From Mycolicibacterium celeriflavum (GTDB taxonomy: Bacteria; Actinomycetota; Actinomycetes; Mycobacteriales; Mycobacteriaceae): a stretch of DNA of 64,000 bases. Below the pieces are notes generated by a model. It had not been told where the DNA came from and ran no database searches. It saw only the letters and a list, made by a program, of their open reading frames with translations. Location: assembly GCF_010731795.1 (NCBI RefSeq), contig NZ_AP022591.1:248001-312000 (forward strand), read 5' to 3'. The translations under genes and the position numbers were made by a program. Below are positions 39,530-48,646 of this stretch, piece by piece (position 1 is the stretch's first letter; each line of letters starts with the position of its first letter).

Positions 39530-40939
39530 GTGGCTCACTCTTCCTCGATCATCGACACCGTCGCGAACCTGGCCAAGCGGCGCGGCCTGGTCTACCAATC
39601 GGGGGAGATCTACGGCGGCACCAAGTCGGCATGGGATTACGGCCCGCTTGGAGTGGAACTGAAGGAGAACATCAAGCGTCAGTGGTGGCGCTCGGTGGTC
39701 ACCAGCCGCGACGACGTCGTCGGCCTCGACTCGTCGATCATCCTGCCGCGCGAGGTCTGGGTTGCGTCGGGACACGTCGAGGTGTTCAACGATCCGCTGG
39801 TCGAGTGCCTCAACTGCCACAAGCGCCACCGGCAGGACCACATGCAGGAGGCGTACGCAGAGAAGCAGGCGAAGAAGGACGGCGTCACGGTCGATCCGGA
39901 CTCCGTGTCGATGAGCGACATCACCTGCCCGGACTGCGGGACCAAGGGTCAGTGGACCGAGCCGCGCGACTTCAACATGATGCTCAAGACCTACCTCGGA
40001 CCGATCGAGACCGAGGAAGGGTTGCACTATCTGCGGCCGGAGACCGCGCAGGGCATCTTCGTCAACTTCGCCAATGTCGTTACCACACAACGTAAGAAGC
40101 CACCGTTCGGGATCGCCCAGACCGGTAAGAGCTTCCGCAACGAAATCACCCCGGGCAACTTCATCTTCCGGACCCGCGAGTTCGAGCAGATGGAGATGGA
40201 ATTCTTCGTCGAGCCGTCGACCGCCCGTGAGTGGCACCAATACTGGATCGACGAGCGGCTGCAGTGGTACGTCGAACTCGGCATCGACCGGGACAACCTG
40301 CGGCTCTACGAGCACCCGAAAGATAAGCTGTCGCACTACTCCGACCGCACGGTCGACATCGAGTACAAATTCGGCTTCGTCGGCAACCCGTGGGGTGAAC
40401 TGGAGGGCGTCGCGAACCGCACCGACTTCGATTTGTCCACGCACGCAAAGCATTCCGGCGTCGACCTGTCGTACTACGACCAGGCCAACGACACGCGCTA
40501 CGTTCCGTATGTGATCGAGCCGGCAGCCGGGTTGACGCGGTCGTTCATGGCGTTTCTCGTCGACGCGTACGCCGAGGACGAGGCGCCCAACGCCAAGGGC
40601 GGCGTCGACAAGCGCACCGTGCTACGGCTGGATCCGCGGCTCGCGCCGGTCAAGGCGGCGGTGCTGCCGCTGTCGCGCAATGAGGCGCTGTCGCCCAAGG
40701 CGCGCGACCTCGCCGCCGAACTGCGTAAGCACTGGAACGTCGAGTTCGACGACGCCGGAGCGATCGGCCGCCGCTACCGCCGCCAGGATGAGATCGGCAC
40801 CCCGTTCTGCGTGACGGTCGATTTCGACTCGCTCGAGGACCAGGCAGTGACGATCCGCGAGCGCGACGCGATGACACAGGACCGCGTCGCGCTCGACAAT
40901 GTCACCGACTACCTCGCCGTTCGCCTCAAGGGCTGCTGA
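39530..40939 (+). CDS. glyS: Glycyl-tRNA synthetase
   Basis: A 469-residue class II, dimeric-type glycyl-tRNA synthetase. Starts [20 protein letters not shown]; motifs include [58 protein letters not shown] and the C-terminal anticodon-binding part. Within the insertion there are CLNCHKRH and [10 protein letters not shown], a CxxC...CxxC zinc-ribbon set that I do not recall in the M. tuberculosis enzyme. GTG at 39530 is chosen from the family N-terminus; the frame is open further upstream. It diverges from the zinc regulators smtB-zur. Confidence 0.95.
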   Translation: MAHSSSIIDTVANLAKRRGLVYQSGEIYGGTKSAWDYGPLGVELKENIKRQWWRSVVTSRDDVVGLDSSIILPREVWVASGHVEVFNDPLVECLNCHKRHRQDHMQEAYAEKQAKKDGVTVDPDSVSMSDITCPDCGTKGQWTEPRDFNMMLKTYLGPIETEEGLHYLRPETAQGIFVNFANVVTTQRKKPPFGIAQTGKSFRNEITPGNFIFRTREFEQMEMEFFVEPSTAREWHQYWIDERLQWYVELGIDRDNLRLYEHPKDKLSHYSDRTVDIEYKFGFVGNPWGELEGVANRTDFDLSTHAKHSGVDLSYYDQANDTRYVPYVIEPAAGLTRSFMAFLVDAYAEDEAPNAKGGVDKRTVLRLDPRLAPVKAAVLPLSRNEALSPKARDLAAELRKHWNVEFDDAGAIGRRYRRQDEIGTPFCVTVDFDSLEDQAVTIRERDAMTQDRVALDNVTDYLAVRLKGC

Positions 40940-40942
40940 CCC

Positions 40943-40976
40943 CTTCGGCCTTTGGCCTTCGCCTTCAGCCTTCGGC
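40943..40976. repeat. Degenerate heptamer tandem repeat after glyS
   Basis: CTTCGGC, CTTTGGC, CTTCGC, CTTCAGC and CTTCGGC follow one another directly, four bases after the glyS stop, and run into the large inverted repeat. Confidence 0.6.
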
Positions 40977-41101
40977 GCGAGCGGGCGTGTTTGTCCACGA
41001 CACGCCGCTGTTTTGCGGCATCCTGCGCACGCTCACCCCGTCACGAGCGTGCGCAGCCGCTGACATTGCGCGGCGTGGCGTGTGCAAACACGCCCGCTCG
41101 C
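40977..41101. repeat. Long inverted repeat between converging glyS and the TPM gene
   Basis: GCGAGCGGGCGTGTTTG at 40977-40993 has its perfect 17-base reverse complement at 41085-41101. Inside, CACGCCGC and TGCGCACGCTC also recur as reverse complements, so the imperfect arms are about 55-60 bases long, centred near 41039. It may end transcription in both directions, or be a mobile or dispersed palindrome. Confidence 0.75.
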
Positions 41102-41116
41102 GCAAACCGGGGCGGG

Positions 41117-43132
41117 TCAAAACCGGCCGCCGCCGCCGAACATTTCGCCCCCGCCGGAGCCGCCGAACGAACCGGGACTGAATCCGCCGTCGCCGAAACC
41201 ACCGCCGAAGCCGCCGCCGAAACCACCGCGCATTCCCCCGCTGAGGATGTTGCCGATCAAGATGCCGCCGATGATCGCGCCCATGTTGCCCCCACCGCCC
41301 CCGCCGCCGTATGGACCACCCATATACGAGTGTCGTGCGTTCTGCATATCTGCGTTGGCGAGGGATTGAGCCTGCGACGCCAGCATCGCCGCGCCGTTGG
41401 CGTGTGCGATGGCCCCCGCCGGATCCGTCGACCTCTTCTCCTCGGCCGCGCCGATCTGCCGGACGGCCTCGGCCAGTCGGGTGCGGGCCTCCGGTCCGAC
41501 GATGCCGCGGCGGGTGTCGATGAAATCCGACACCGATCGAACCCGCGATCGGGCAGTGAACAGCGCCTCGTCCAGCGCCCGGTTGAGTCGCTCGGCCGCC
41601 TCCCGTTCCTGTTCGACCGCGGCCAGCAGCCGGTCCAGATCCGCGTCGGCCTTCGTCAATTCGGTGAAGGAGCCCAGCGGGTCAGCCGAATTCGAGCGCT
41701 GCGCGGCCGCCACCGCGGTCGCCGCCGCGTCGCGGGCCTCGGCCAGCTGAGCGGCGTGCGGCACGTTGCCCTGCTGGAGCAGCGCAGCGGCCTGCTTGAT
41801 GCCGTTCTGAATGTCTTCGATCGCGGCCGGCAGAGTGGCGGCCGCCCGGCGGATGTCACTGGCGGCGCTATCCACCGCGTCCAGCAGCCCTTGCGCCTGG
41901 GCCAAGGCGGCCTCGGCCGCACGGACACATTCGACGAGTTCGGTCTGGCGCCCCGCCACCGGCCGCTCGGCGAGATCGCGCCCGCGGCCGATGTTCTGGT
42001 CGGCGAAGGTCAGCAGTTCCTTGGCCGCGTCCACGTTGCCGGCCACTGAGCTCAGCGCCGTCGCATCGAATTCGTCGTGCAGTTGCTCGAGCTTCTGCTG
42101 CGAGGGACCTAGCCGGGCCGTGATGCCAACCACCTGCTGGGTCAACGCGTCCAGTCGCGACGGCGCGTTGATCACCAGATTCCGCAGGTCTTCGAACGCG
42201 TCCCGCTGCGCGTCCAGCTCCCGATCGGCCTTGGCAGCGGCCACCACCACACGAGTCAACAGGTCGCGGCGCTGCGCCGGAGTCTCCGGAATCGCGTCGT
42301 CGAGGATCTGCCGGACGTTGAACGCCTGGGCGAGCGTCGTCTTCGCGTTGTTGACCGCACGCGTGAACGGCTCCGTGCGCTCGGTGCCGAATTCCTCTAT
42401 AGCCAGCTGTAATTCGTGGTCGCTGGTGCGTACGGCGTTGTCGACTTCGACCACCATCGTGCGCGACAGGTCATCGAGGGCATCCAGCGACACCGACGCC
42501 AGCGCATGGGGATCGGTCGGATCCACCCGGCGTGCCGCGGCGAACTCGGCCTCCCGACGCTTGCGCCGCCGCCGTCGTCTCCAGAACATCAACAACACCA
42601 CCGCAAGCGCGATCACCCCCAGCGCCACCAGTAACCCGAACCAGCTGAGCTTCGAATCCGCATCAGCGGACTGAGCGAGACCTTCGGCCGCCGCCACCGC
42701 CGCGCCGGCCCAATCACCCTGCCGCAGTGCGGGTTCGATGTCGTTGCGCCGCAGGCTTTGCACCCGGCTGGAACTCAGTTCGGTGGCGCTGTCGGGCACC
42801 ATGAAGGCATACCCACGATCGACTGTCGAGACGGCGAGCAGCGCGTCGAAATCACCCAGGTCACTCACCCGCATCGCGTTACGCGCCCAAGTCTGCGCGG
42901 ACTGGCCGGAGAACGACTCGACGTAGACGACCCACAACCGGGTCTTGCTGCTCGCGTACAGCTCGTCGATCGCCGAGGTCACCTGTGCACGGCCGGCAGC
43001 GTTCAGCACGCCCGCGTTGTCGGTGACGTACCCCGGAAGTCGGAACGGAGGCTCAGCCGAGGCCGTCGGCGCGACAAGCGCAGCGGCGGCGACCGTGGCG
43101 AGCACGAGGGTCAGCAAGCGGACGAGGCGCAT
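41117..43132 (-). CDS. TPM domain membrane protein (Rv2345-like)
   Basis: A 671-residue secreted or membrane protein. Signal peptide MRLVRLLTLVLATVAAAALV ending near TASA-EP. A TPM domain at about residues 30-160 (YVTDNAGVLNAAGRAQVTSA, LWVVYVESFSGQSAQTWA). One clear membrane helix (LLVALGVIALAVVLLMF, about 185-205) followed by a strongly basic RRRRRRKRR stop-transfer. A long Ala/Leu/Arg helical, probably coiled-coil region follows, and the end is a Gly-rich tail (GGGFGGGFGDGGFSPGS). The role is unknown; TPM domains are linked to membrane protein quality control and phosphatase-like activity. It diverges from dgt. Confidence 0.85.
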   Translation of the reverse strand: MRLVRLLTLVLATVAAAALVAPTASAEPPFRLPGYVTDNAGVLNAAGRAQVTSAIDELYASSKTRLWVVYVESFSGQSAQTWARNAMRVSDLGDFDALLAVSTVDRGYAFMVPDSATELSSSRVQSLRRNDIEPALRQGDWAGAAVAAAEGLAQSADADSKLSWFGLLVALGVIALAVVLLMFWRRRRRRKRREAEFAAARRVDPTDPHALASVSLDALDDLSRTMVVEVDNAVRTSDHELQLAIEEFGTERTEPFTRAVNNAKTTLAQAFNVRQILDDAIPETPAQRRDLLTRVVVAAAKADRELDAQRDAFEDLRNLVINAPSRLDALTQQVVGITARLGPSQQKLEQLHDEFDATALSSVAGNVDAAKELLTFADQNIGRGRDLAERPVAGRQTELVECVRAAEAALAQAQGLLDAVDSAASDIRRAAATLPAAIEDIQNGIKQAAALLQQGNVPHAAQLAEARDAAATAVAAAQRSNSADPLGSFTELTKADADLDRLLAAVEQEREAAERLNRALDEALFTARSRVRSVSDFIDTRRGIVGPEARTRLAEAVRQIGAAEEKRSTDPAGAIAHANGAAMLASQAQSLANADMQNARHSYMGGPYGGGGGGGNMGAIIGGILIGNILSGGMRGGFGGGFGGGFGDGGFSPGSFGGSGGGEMFGGGGRF

Positions 43133-43191
43133 GCTCGTCAATCTAATGTGCGGCACGGTCCGCGCGGTTGGTGCTGGCAGACTATTCGTCG

Positions 43192-44448
43192 GTGACAGCG
43201 CACGGGGATACCTACGACGAGTTCGACCGCGAGCGACGGGCGGTCGAGCCACCGAAGGGTGCCGCGCTGCCGGGCACCGACAATCAGCACCGGACCGATT
43301 TCGCGCGGGACAGGGCCCGGGTGCTGCACTGCGCGGCGCTGCGCCGGCTGGCCGACAAGACGCAGGTGGTCGGGCCGCGCCAGGGCGAGACGCCGCGCAC
43401 GCGGCTGACCCACTCGCTGGAAGTCGCCCAGATCGGGCGCGGGATGGCGATCGGATTGGGCTGCGACCCCGACCTCGTCGACCTCGCCGGGTTGGCACAC
43501 GACATCGGGCATCCGCCCTACGGGCACAACGGCGAGCGCGCACTGAACGAGATCGCCGCGGACTGCGGCGGCTTCGAGGGCAATGCGCAGAACTTTCGCA
43601 TCCTCACCCGTCTTGAGCCGAAAGTCGTTGCCGCCGACGGTGAAAGCGCGGGCCTGAACCTCACTCGCGCCGCTCTGGATGCCGTCACCAAGTACCCGTG
43701 GCGGCGTGGCGCGCGGTCGGCCAAGTTCGGTTTCTACGAGGACGACGTGCCCGCCGCCGAGTGGGTTCGCACCGGTGCACCCGCAGACAAACCCTGCCTG
43801 GAGGCCCAGGTGATGGACTGGGCCGACGACGTCGCCTATTCCGTGCACGATGTCGAGGACGGTGTGGTGTCCGGTCGCATCGACATGCGAGTGCTGGCCG
43901 ACGGCGACGCGGCCGCCGAGTTGGGCCGGCTGGGGGAGGCGAGCGGGATGGGCGCCGGGCTGCGGTCCGACGATCTGGTCGCCGCGGCGGCGCGGCTGTC
44001 CAACCTGCCGGTCGTGGCGGCGGTCGGCAAGTACGACGGAACCCTGGCGGCATCCGTCGCGCTCAAACGGTTGACCAGCGAATTGGTCGGCCGGTTCGCT
44101 TCCGCCGCCATCGCGGCCACCCGCGAGGAATCCGGACCGGGTCCGGTGGTCCGCTACCGGGCCGATCTGCGCGTTCCGGAACTGCTCCGGGCTGAAGTCG
44201 CGGTGCTCAAGATCCTGGCGCTGCAGTTCATCATGTCCGACCCTCGGCATCTGGATCTGCAGGCACGGCAGCGCGAGCGCGTTCACCGGGTGGTGGCGTG
44301 GCTGGCCGCGGGCGCACCGGCGACGCTCGATCCGATCTTCGTTCCGGCGTTCAACGCCGCCGGCGACGACGGTGCGCGGCTGCGGGTGGTCATCGACCAG
44401 GTGGCGTCGTTCACCGAAGGTCGTTTGGAGCGGTTGGAACCGGCCTAA
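43192..44448 (+). CDS. dgt: Deoxyguanosinetriphosphate triphosphohydrolase-like protein
   Basis: A 418-residue HD-domain dNTP triphosphohydrolase that splits dNTPs to nucleoside and triphosphate. HD residues lie in [15 protein letters not shown] and [18 protein letters not shown], with [17 protein letters not shown] downstream. The GTG at 43192 ([16 protein letters not shown]) is preferred; a TTG 24 bases upstream is in frame. GACTATT just before the GTG may be the -10 of a leaderless mRNA. The gene is followed by dnaG 40 bases later, a conserved pair. Confidence 0.92.
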   Translation: MTAHGDTYDEFDRERRAVEPPKGAALPGTDNQHRTDFARDRARVLHCAALRRLADKTQVVGPRQGETPRTRLTHSLEVAQIGRGMAIGLGCDPDLVDLAGLAHDIGHPPYGHNGERALNEIAADCGGFEGNAQNFRILTRLEPKVVAADGESAGLNLTRAALDAVTKYPWRRGARSAKFGFYEDDVPAAEWVRTGAPADKPCLEAQVMDWADDVAYSVHDVEDGVVSGRIDMRVLADGDAAAELGRLGEASGMGAGLRSDDLVAAAARLSNLPVVAAVGKYDGTLAASVALKRLTSELVGRFASAAIAATREESGPGPVVRYRADLRVPELLRAEVAVLKILALQFIMSDPRHLDLQARQRERVHRVVAWLAAGAPATLDPIFVPAFNAAGDDGARLRVVIDQVASFTEGRLERLEPA

Positions 44449-44476
44449 GCGTGATCGCGCCCGACCCCGGGCGCTC

Positions 44477-44482
44477 TAGACT
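44477..44482 (+). promoter_or_regulatory. -10 box of a likely leaderless dnaG mRNA
   Basis: TAGACT fits TANNNT exactly and ends 6 bases before the dnaG GTG, with no ribosome site, so transcription probably begins at the start codon. Confidence 0.5.
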
Positions 44483-44488
44483 GGCCCG

Positions 44489-46420
44489 GTGGCCGGCCGC
44501 ATTCCTGATCGCGACATCGCGGCCATTCGTGACCAGGTTCGCATCGAGGACGTCGTCGGCGATTACGTGCAGCTTCGGCGGGCCGGCGCGGACTCGATGA
44601 AGGGGCTGTGTCCGTTCCACGACGAGAAGTCGCCGTCGTTTCACGTGCGGCCCAATCACGGCCACTTCCACTGTTTCGGCTGCGGTGAGGGTGGCGACGT
44701 CTACGCCTTCGTCCAGAAGATCGAGCACGTCAGCTTCGTCGAATCGGTCGAACTGCTCGCCGACCGCGTCGGCTACACGATCACCTACACCGGCGCGTCG
44801 ACCACGAACGTGCAGCGCGACCGTGGCAGCCGCAGCCGGTTGCTGGCCGCCAACGCGGCTGCGCAGGAGTTCTACGCGACAGCGCTGGAGTCCGATGAGG
44901 CCGCGCTGGCCCGCCAATACCTGATCGAGCGCAACTTCGACGCCGAGGCGGCCAAGCGCTTCGGCTGCGGTTTCGCTCCGTCGGGTTGGGACACGCTGAC
45001 AAAGCACCTGCTGCGCAAGGGTTTCGAATTCAAGGAGCTGGAGGCGGCCGGCCTGTCCCGCGAAGGCAAGCGCGGGCCGATGGACCGTTTCCACCGCAGG
45101 CTGCTGTGGCCGATCAGGGCCAGCGGCGGCGAGGTGATCGGTTTCGGTGCGCGCCGCATCTTCGACGACGACCCGATGGAAGCCAAGTACGTCAACACCC
45201 CCGAAACCGTGCTGTACAAGAAGTCCTCGGTGCTGTTCGGCCTGGACCTGGCCAAGCGCGACATCGCCAAAGGGCATCAGGCCGTGGTGGTCGAGGGCTA
45301 CACCGACGTGATGGCCATGCACCTGTCCGGGGTGACGACGGCGGTCGCGTCCTGCGGAACCGCGTTCGGCGACGAGCACCTGTCGATGCTGCGGCGACTG
45401 ATGATGGACGACAACTTCTTTCGCGGTGAGCTGATCTACGTCTTCGATGGGGACGCCGCGGGCCGCGCGGCGGCGATCAAGGCGTTCGAGGGTGAACAGA
45501 ACCTGGCCGGCCAGTCGTTCGTGGCGGTGGCCTCGGAAGATGAATTGGCCGGGATGGATCCGTGTGACATCCGGCTTCATTTCGGCGAAGGTGCGCTCCG
45601 CGATCTGGTGGCGCGACGAACTCCGTTGTTCGAGTTCGCGATTCGCACCGCACTGGCCGAGCACGATCTCGATAGCGCAGAGGGCCGGGTGTCGGCGCTA
45701 CGCCGGTGTGTACCGATGGTCGCGCGCATCAAGGAGCCGATGCTGCGCGACGAGTACGCCCGCCGGCTGTCGGGCTGGGTCGGCTGGGCCGACGACACGC
45801 AGGTGTTGACGCGGGTTCGCGAGGAGGCCCAGAAGCGCGGGCTGCCAGAACGCGGCGGACGACGGCGCGGCGTCACCGAGCAGGCGCAGCCTCGCAGACC
45901 TCGCACCCCGGAAGCGGGGCCGCGGCCCGATCCGGCCGATCCGACGCTGTGGCCGCAGCGCGAAGCGCTCAAATCCGCGCTGCAGTATCCGGCGTTGGCG
46001 GGCCCGGTATTCGACTCGCTGACCGTCGAGAGCTTCACACATCCGGGTTATGCCGCTGTGCGGTCGGCCATCGAGGACGCGGGCGGGACGTCGGCAGGCC
46101 GGTCCGGCGCGGAATGGATCGAGATGGTCCGCTCCAAGGTCGCGACGCCCGTGGCGGCGAACCTGGTCAACGAACTCGGGGTGGAGGCCATCAACGTCGT
46201 CGACGACGAGCGGTTGCCGCGCTACATCGGCGGCGTCCTGGCCCGGCTGCAGGAAGTGTGGGTGGGCCGCCAGATCGCCGAGGTCAAGTCCAAGCTGCAG
46301 CGCATGTCGCCGGTTGAGCAGGGCGACGAGTATCACGCGCTGTTCGGAGACCTGGTCGCGATGGAGGCTTACCGCCGCAGCCTGCTGGAACAGGCGAGCG
46401 GCGACGACATCTCTGCGTAG
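44489..46420 (+). CDS. dnaG: DNA primase DnaG
   Basis: A 643-residue primase (M. tuberculosis 639). N-terminal CHC2-type zinc domain CPFHDEKSPSFHV...CFGCGEGGD (about 38-70), catalytic core with the Toprim motif VVVEGYTDVMAMHLSG and DGDAAGRAAAIKAF, and a C-terminal helicase-binding domain after a Pro/Arg-rich linker (about 450-490). It makes RNA primers at the replication fork with DnaB. GTG start. Confidence 0.96.
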   Translation: MAGRIPDRDIAAIRDQVRIEDVVGDYVQLRRAGADSMKGLCPFHDEKSPSFHVRPNHGHFHCFGCGEGGDVYAFVQKIEHVSFVESVELLADRVGYTITYTGASTTNVQRDRGSRSRLLAANAAAQEFYATALESDEAALARQYLIERNFDAEAAKRFGCGFAPSGWDTLTKHLLRKGFEFKELEAAGLSREGKRGPMDRFHRRLLWPIRASGGEVIGFGARRIFDDDPMEAKYVNTPETVLYKKSSVLFGLDLAKRDIAKGHQAVVVEGYTDVMAMHLSGVTTAVASCGTAFGDEHLSMLRRLMMDDNFFRGELIYVFDGDAAGRAAAIKAFEGEQNLAGQSFVAVASEDELAGMDPCDIRLHFGEGALRDLVARRTPLFEFAIRTALAEHDLDSAEGRVSALRRCVPMVARIKEPMLRDEYARRLSGWVGWADDTQVLTRVREEAQKRGLPERGGRRRGVTEQAQPRRPRTPEAGPRPDPADPTLWPQREALKSALQYPALAGPVFDSLTVESFTHPGYAAVRSAIEDAGGTSAGRSGAEWIEMVRSKVATPVAANLVNELGVEAINVVDDERLPRYIGGVLARLQEVWVGRQIAEVKSKLQRMSPVEQGDEYHALFGDLVAMEAYRRSLLEQASGDDISA

Positions 46421-46485
46421 CACTCGGTAACGCGATAGGGTGAGCGCGCTATGAAACCGTTGGGAACGGTCAGGAAGGCGGGCAC

Positions 46486-46782
46486 GTGACATCGACCAAT
46501 ATTCGGGCGCGCCGGCTCGTCGCTGCAGGAGCGTTCGCGGTGGCTGCGGTCGCGGCTCCGTTCGCGGCATCCGTCCTGGGATCGACTGCATCCGAGCTCC
46601 AGGCCGCCCCGGCCTGCCTGGCATGGTTCGGCAACAAGGAGGACGGCAAGTGCCTGTCCTACTCCAACGGCAACGGCGTCAACGTCGGCACACCGGAGGT
46701 CGGCCTCAACGGATCTGATGGGGTCGGCATCAACACCTCACCCATGTTCCCCGGTCAGACCATCAACGACCCGTACCGTTAA
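46486..46782 (+). CDS. Small secreted mycobacterial protein (Rv2342-like)
   Basis: A 98-residue protein with a signal peptide (RRLVAAGAFAVAAVAAPFAA, cleavage near AASVLGSTA or LQAAPA). The mature part has two Cys (CLAWFGNKEDGKC) and the repeat-like NGNGVNVGTPEVGLNGSDG. It is at the place of Rv2342 after dnaG. Function unknown. The GTG at 46486 follows GGAAGGCGGG. It converges with the next gene with a 20-base overlap. Confidence 0.75.
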   Translation: MTSTNIRARRLVAAGAFAVAAVAAPFAASVLGSTASELQAAPACLAWFGNKEDGKCLSYSNGNGVNVGTPEVGLNGSDGVGINTSPMFPGQTINDPYR

Positions 46783-47032
46783 CGGACCTTCCCTGCTGCG
46801 CCGCCTCCGGGCCGATCACCGTCGTCCCGTTGTCGATCTCTGTCAACGTGACCATCGGCGCATCGGGCGATACCCGATCGGCGATCCTGCGCCGACCGGC
46901 GTCGATCACGGCCTTGGCCGTCGGGCTCTCGGTGACCGCCTTGTAGGTTCCGGCGATCTGCTCATATCGGCGGCGGCCGGCCTTCGAGCCCAGTACATAG
47001 CCGACACCCAATACGACGAAATACCCGATCAC
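46763..47032 (-). CDS. Small membrane-anchored protein (YtxH-like)
   Basis: An 89-residue protein opening with one membrane helix (VIGYFVVLGVGYVLGSKAG) followed by the basic motif GRRRYEQI and an amphipathic, charged remainder. This GSKAGRRRYEQ pattern is frequent in small actinobacterial membrane proteins. The GTG at 47032 is preferred because GGAAGGGA precedes it; an ATG at 47068 would add 12 polar residues. Function unknown. Confidence 0.65.
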   Translation of the reverse strand: MIGYFVVLGVGYVLGSKAGRRRYEQIAGTYKAVTESPTAKAVIDAGRRRIADRVSPDAPMVTLTEIDNGTTVIGPEAAQQGRSVNGTGR

Positions 47033-47181
47033 AGGGTCCCTTCCAGACGACGGTGCGTTCGGTCCCATCCTGCCTCACGTCCTTGGAGCGCGCGCGGGGC
47101 GACGGCGTATTGGCGGGCCCTGCGAGACGTAGGCTAGAGTCAACCCCCGGCCCGCACACTAGCGTGTTCGCGGGTGAGCAG

Positions 47182-47254
<73 letters not shown>

Positions 47255-47444
47255 CAGACGTAATTCCGGGTCAAAGCCGGTTTTACCGCCTCGTTCCCCG
47301 ATGGGCTATTCAAGGGCTATCACGTCCTAGCAGAGTCCTTCGCTGGCCACTAACTCACACCCACCGCCGCCCTATGCCCTGGCGGGCCGACTGTGCCTTC
47401 GCAGTCCTGCGTGGCGTCATCCGGTAACCACGACGGACTAGGGG

Positions 47445-48237
47445 CTAGCGTCTTTTGCGTTTGTGGCCCGCGCCGATTTTTGTGGTGTCTCGGAGTGCGG
47501 TGGTTGCCGCGAATGCCTGCGCGGGTGTGGCGCCGCGCAGCGCGCGGTGGGGCCGTTCTGGTTGTAAAGCTCACGGAAGCGGGCCAGCTCGGCGTTGCAC
47601 TCGGCCATGGTGGTCGAGGCCGGTTGTGCGCGTAGCCATTTCTTGAGGGTCTGCCAGAAGCGTTCGATCTTGCTGCACGTCTGGGGATGGTGTGGGGTGG
47701 AGTTGATGGCGCGGGTGCCCAGGGCGCGGGAGTGATCGTCGAGAGTGCCGGCGATGGCGACTTTCGTTCCATCAGCGAGCCGCCAGCTGGTCCAGTCTGA
47801 CCTGCCAACATTGGTTGGGTCGCGTGTAGCAGAACCGTTGGATCGCCGAATTGGGGCGTTTTTGCGGTTGCGGCGTGATCAGGCTGTGACGGGTCAAAAT
47901 TCGCCACACTATTGAGCGCGCCGGAGTGGGCAGTCCCTGGCGTTGCAGCGCCCGCAGGATCGACTGCGGACCGTGGTCTAAGCCCAGCTCAACGAGCTCG
48001 TTGCGTTTACGCAGCACCACCTCTTCCACGGCGGTCGGCGTCTTACCTGGGCACGATTTTGGACGACGTGAGCGCTCATGCAGACCGCCGATCCCCTCGG
48101 CCAGAAACTGCCGTCGCCACTTGTAGAAACATTTGCCGACTCATCCGATGCTGCCCACAGAACTGCGAAACATTAACAACCTGACCGACATACGCCCTCG
48201 CGGCACGGATATCCATCGCCGTCACCTTCTGGACCAT
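47445..48237 (-). pseudogene. Decayed IS481-type transposase
   Basis: Transposase fragments are readable in three frames on the minus strand. The start MDIRAARAYVGQVVNVSQF and SRQMF shifts frame into YKWRRQFLAEGIGGLHERS, then VLRKRNELVELGLDHGPQS and SIVWRILTRHSLITPQ, shifts again after NQCWQ into SDWTSWRLADGTKVAIAG and LDDHSR. The middle of the integrase core is missing: DDHSR runs almost directly into HHPQTCSKIERFWQTLKKWL. A last single-base shift leads to RPHRALRGATPAQAFAATT and KIGAGHKRKRR-stop. At least three frameshifts and an internal loss of roughly 100 codons make it non-functional. Confidence 0.85.
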
Positions 48238-48646
48238 GGACCATCCTGGTCCCACGCCCTACCCAGGTGTCAGCGATGTTCCGAGACATACACCTGTCAG
48301 CGATGTCCTGAAACAGAACACCCGCACTGGATTTGGCGGCTTTGCCAACTTTGCCGCAACCCGACTTCGTCGCGTTGGCGCAGCGTAATCGCGTCGCTAT
48401 TAGATTTCTTCGTTGCCAGCGAAGATGGCCTCCCGCTACTTGTGAAGTCCGCCGCGCTGGCTGCCGCAGCGGGTTTGTGGCAATACCGGGTGCCATGGAT
48501 TACTGTGGCGCAGCCGCTATCTCAGCAACTGGCATGAGTTGTTGCTCAACCAGCCCCACGCATTTATTGTTGTCGCCGGCGACGAACCAGATGTTCGGGC
48601 GGCACACCAGATGTTGCAGTCCGATTGCCGAGTGGAGAGGGACTCT
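48238..48646. other. Intergenic stretch between IS remnant and acyltransferase gene
   Basis: Apart from the direct repeat at 48268-48306 I see no convincing gene. Short frames exist on both strands but lack ribosome sites and recognisable motifs. Base use is less GC-biased than in the housekeeping part, as in the genes that follow. Confidence 0.5.
48268..48306. repeat. Direct repeat at the IS481 remnant end
   Basis: TGTCAGCGATGT occurs at 48268-48279 and again at 48295-48306, followed each time by a similar CCGAGACA / CCTGAAACA tail. Such repeats are seen at the upstream end of IS481-type elements and probably mark the transposase promoter/terminal region. Confidence 0.6.

Noticed and set aside
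40952..42049. 365-codon plus-strand frame after glyS
   Set aside because: It runs through the inverted repeat and opposite the TPM gene; composition is that of an antisense shadow.
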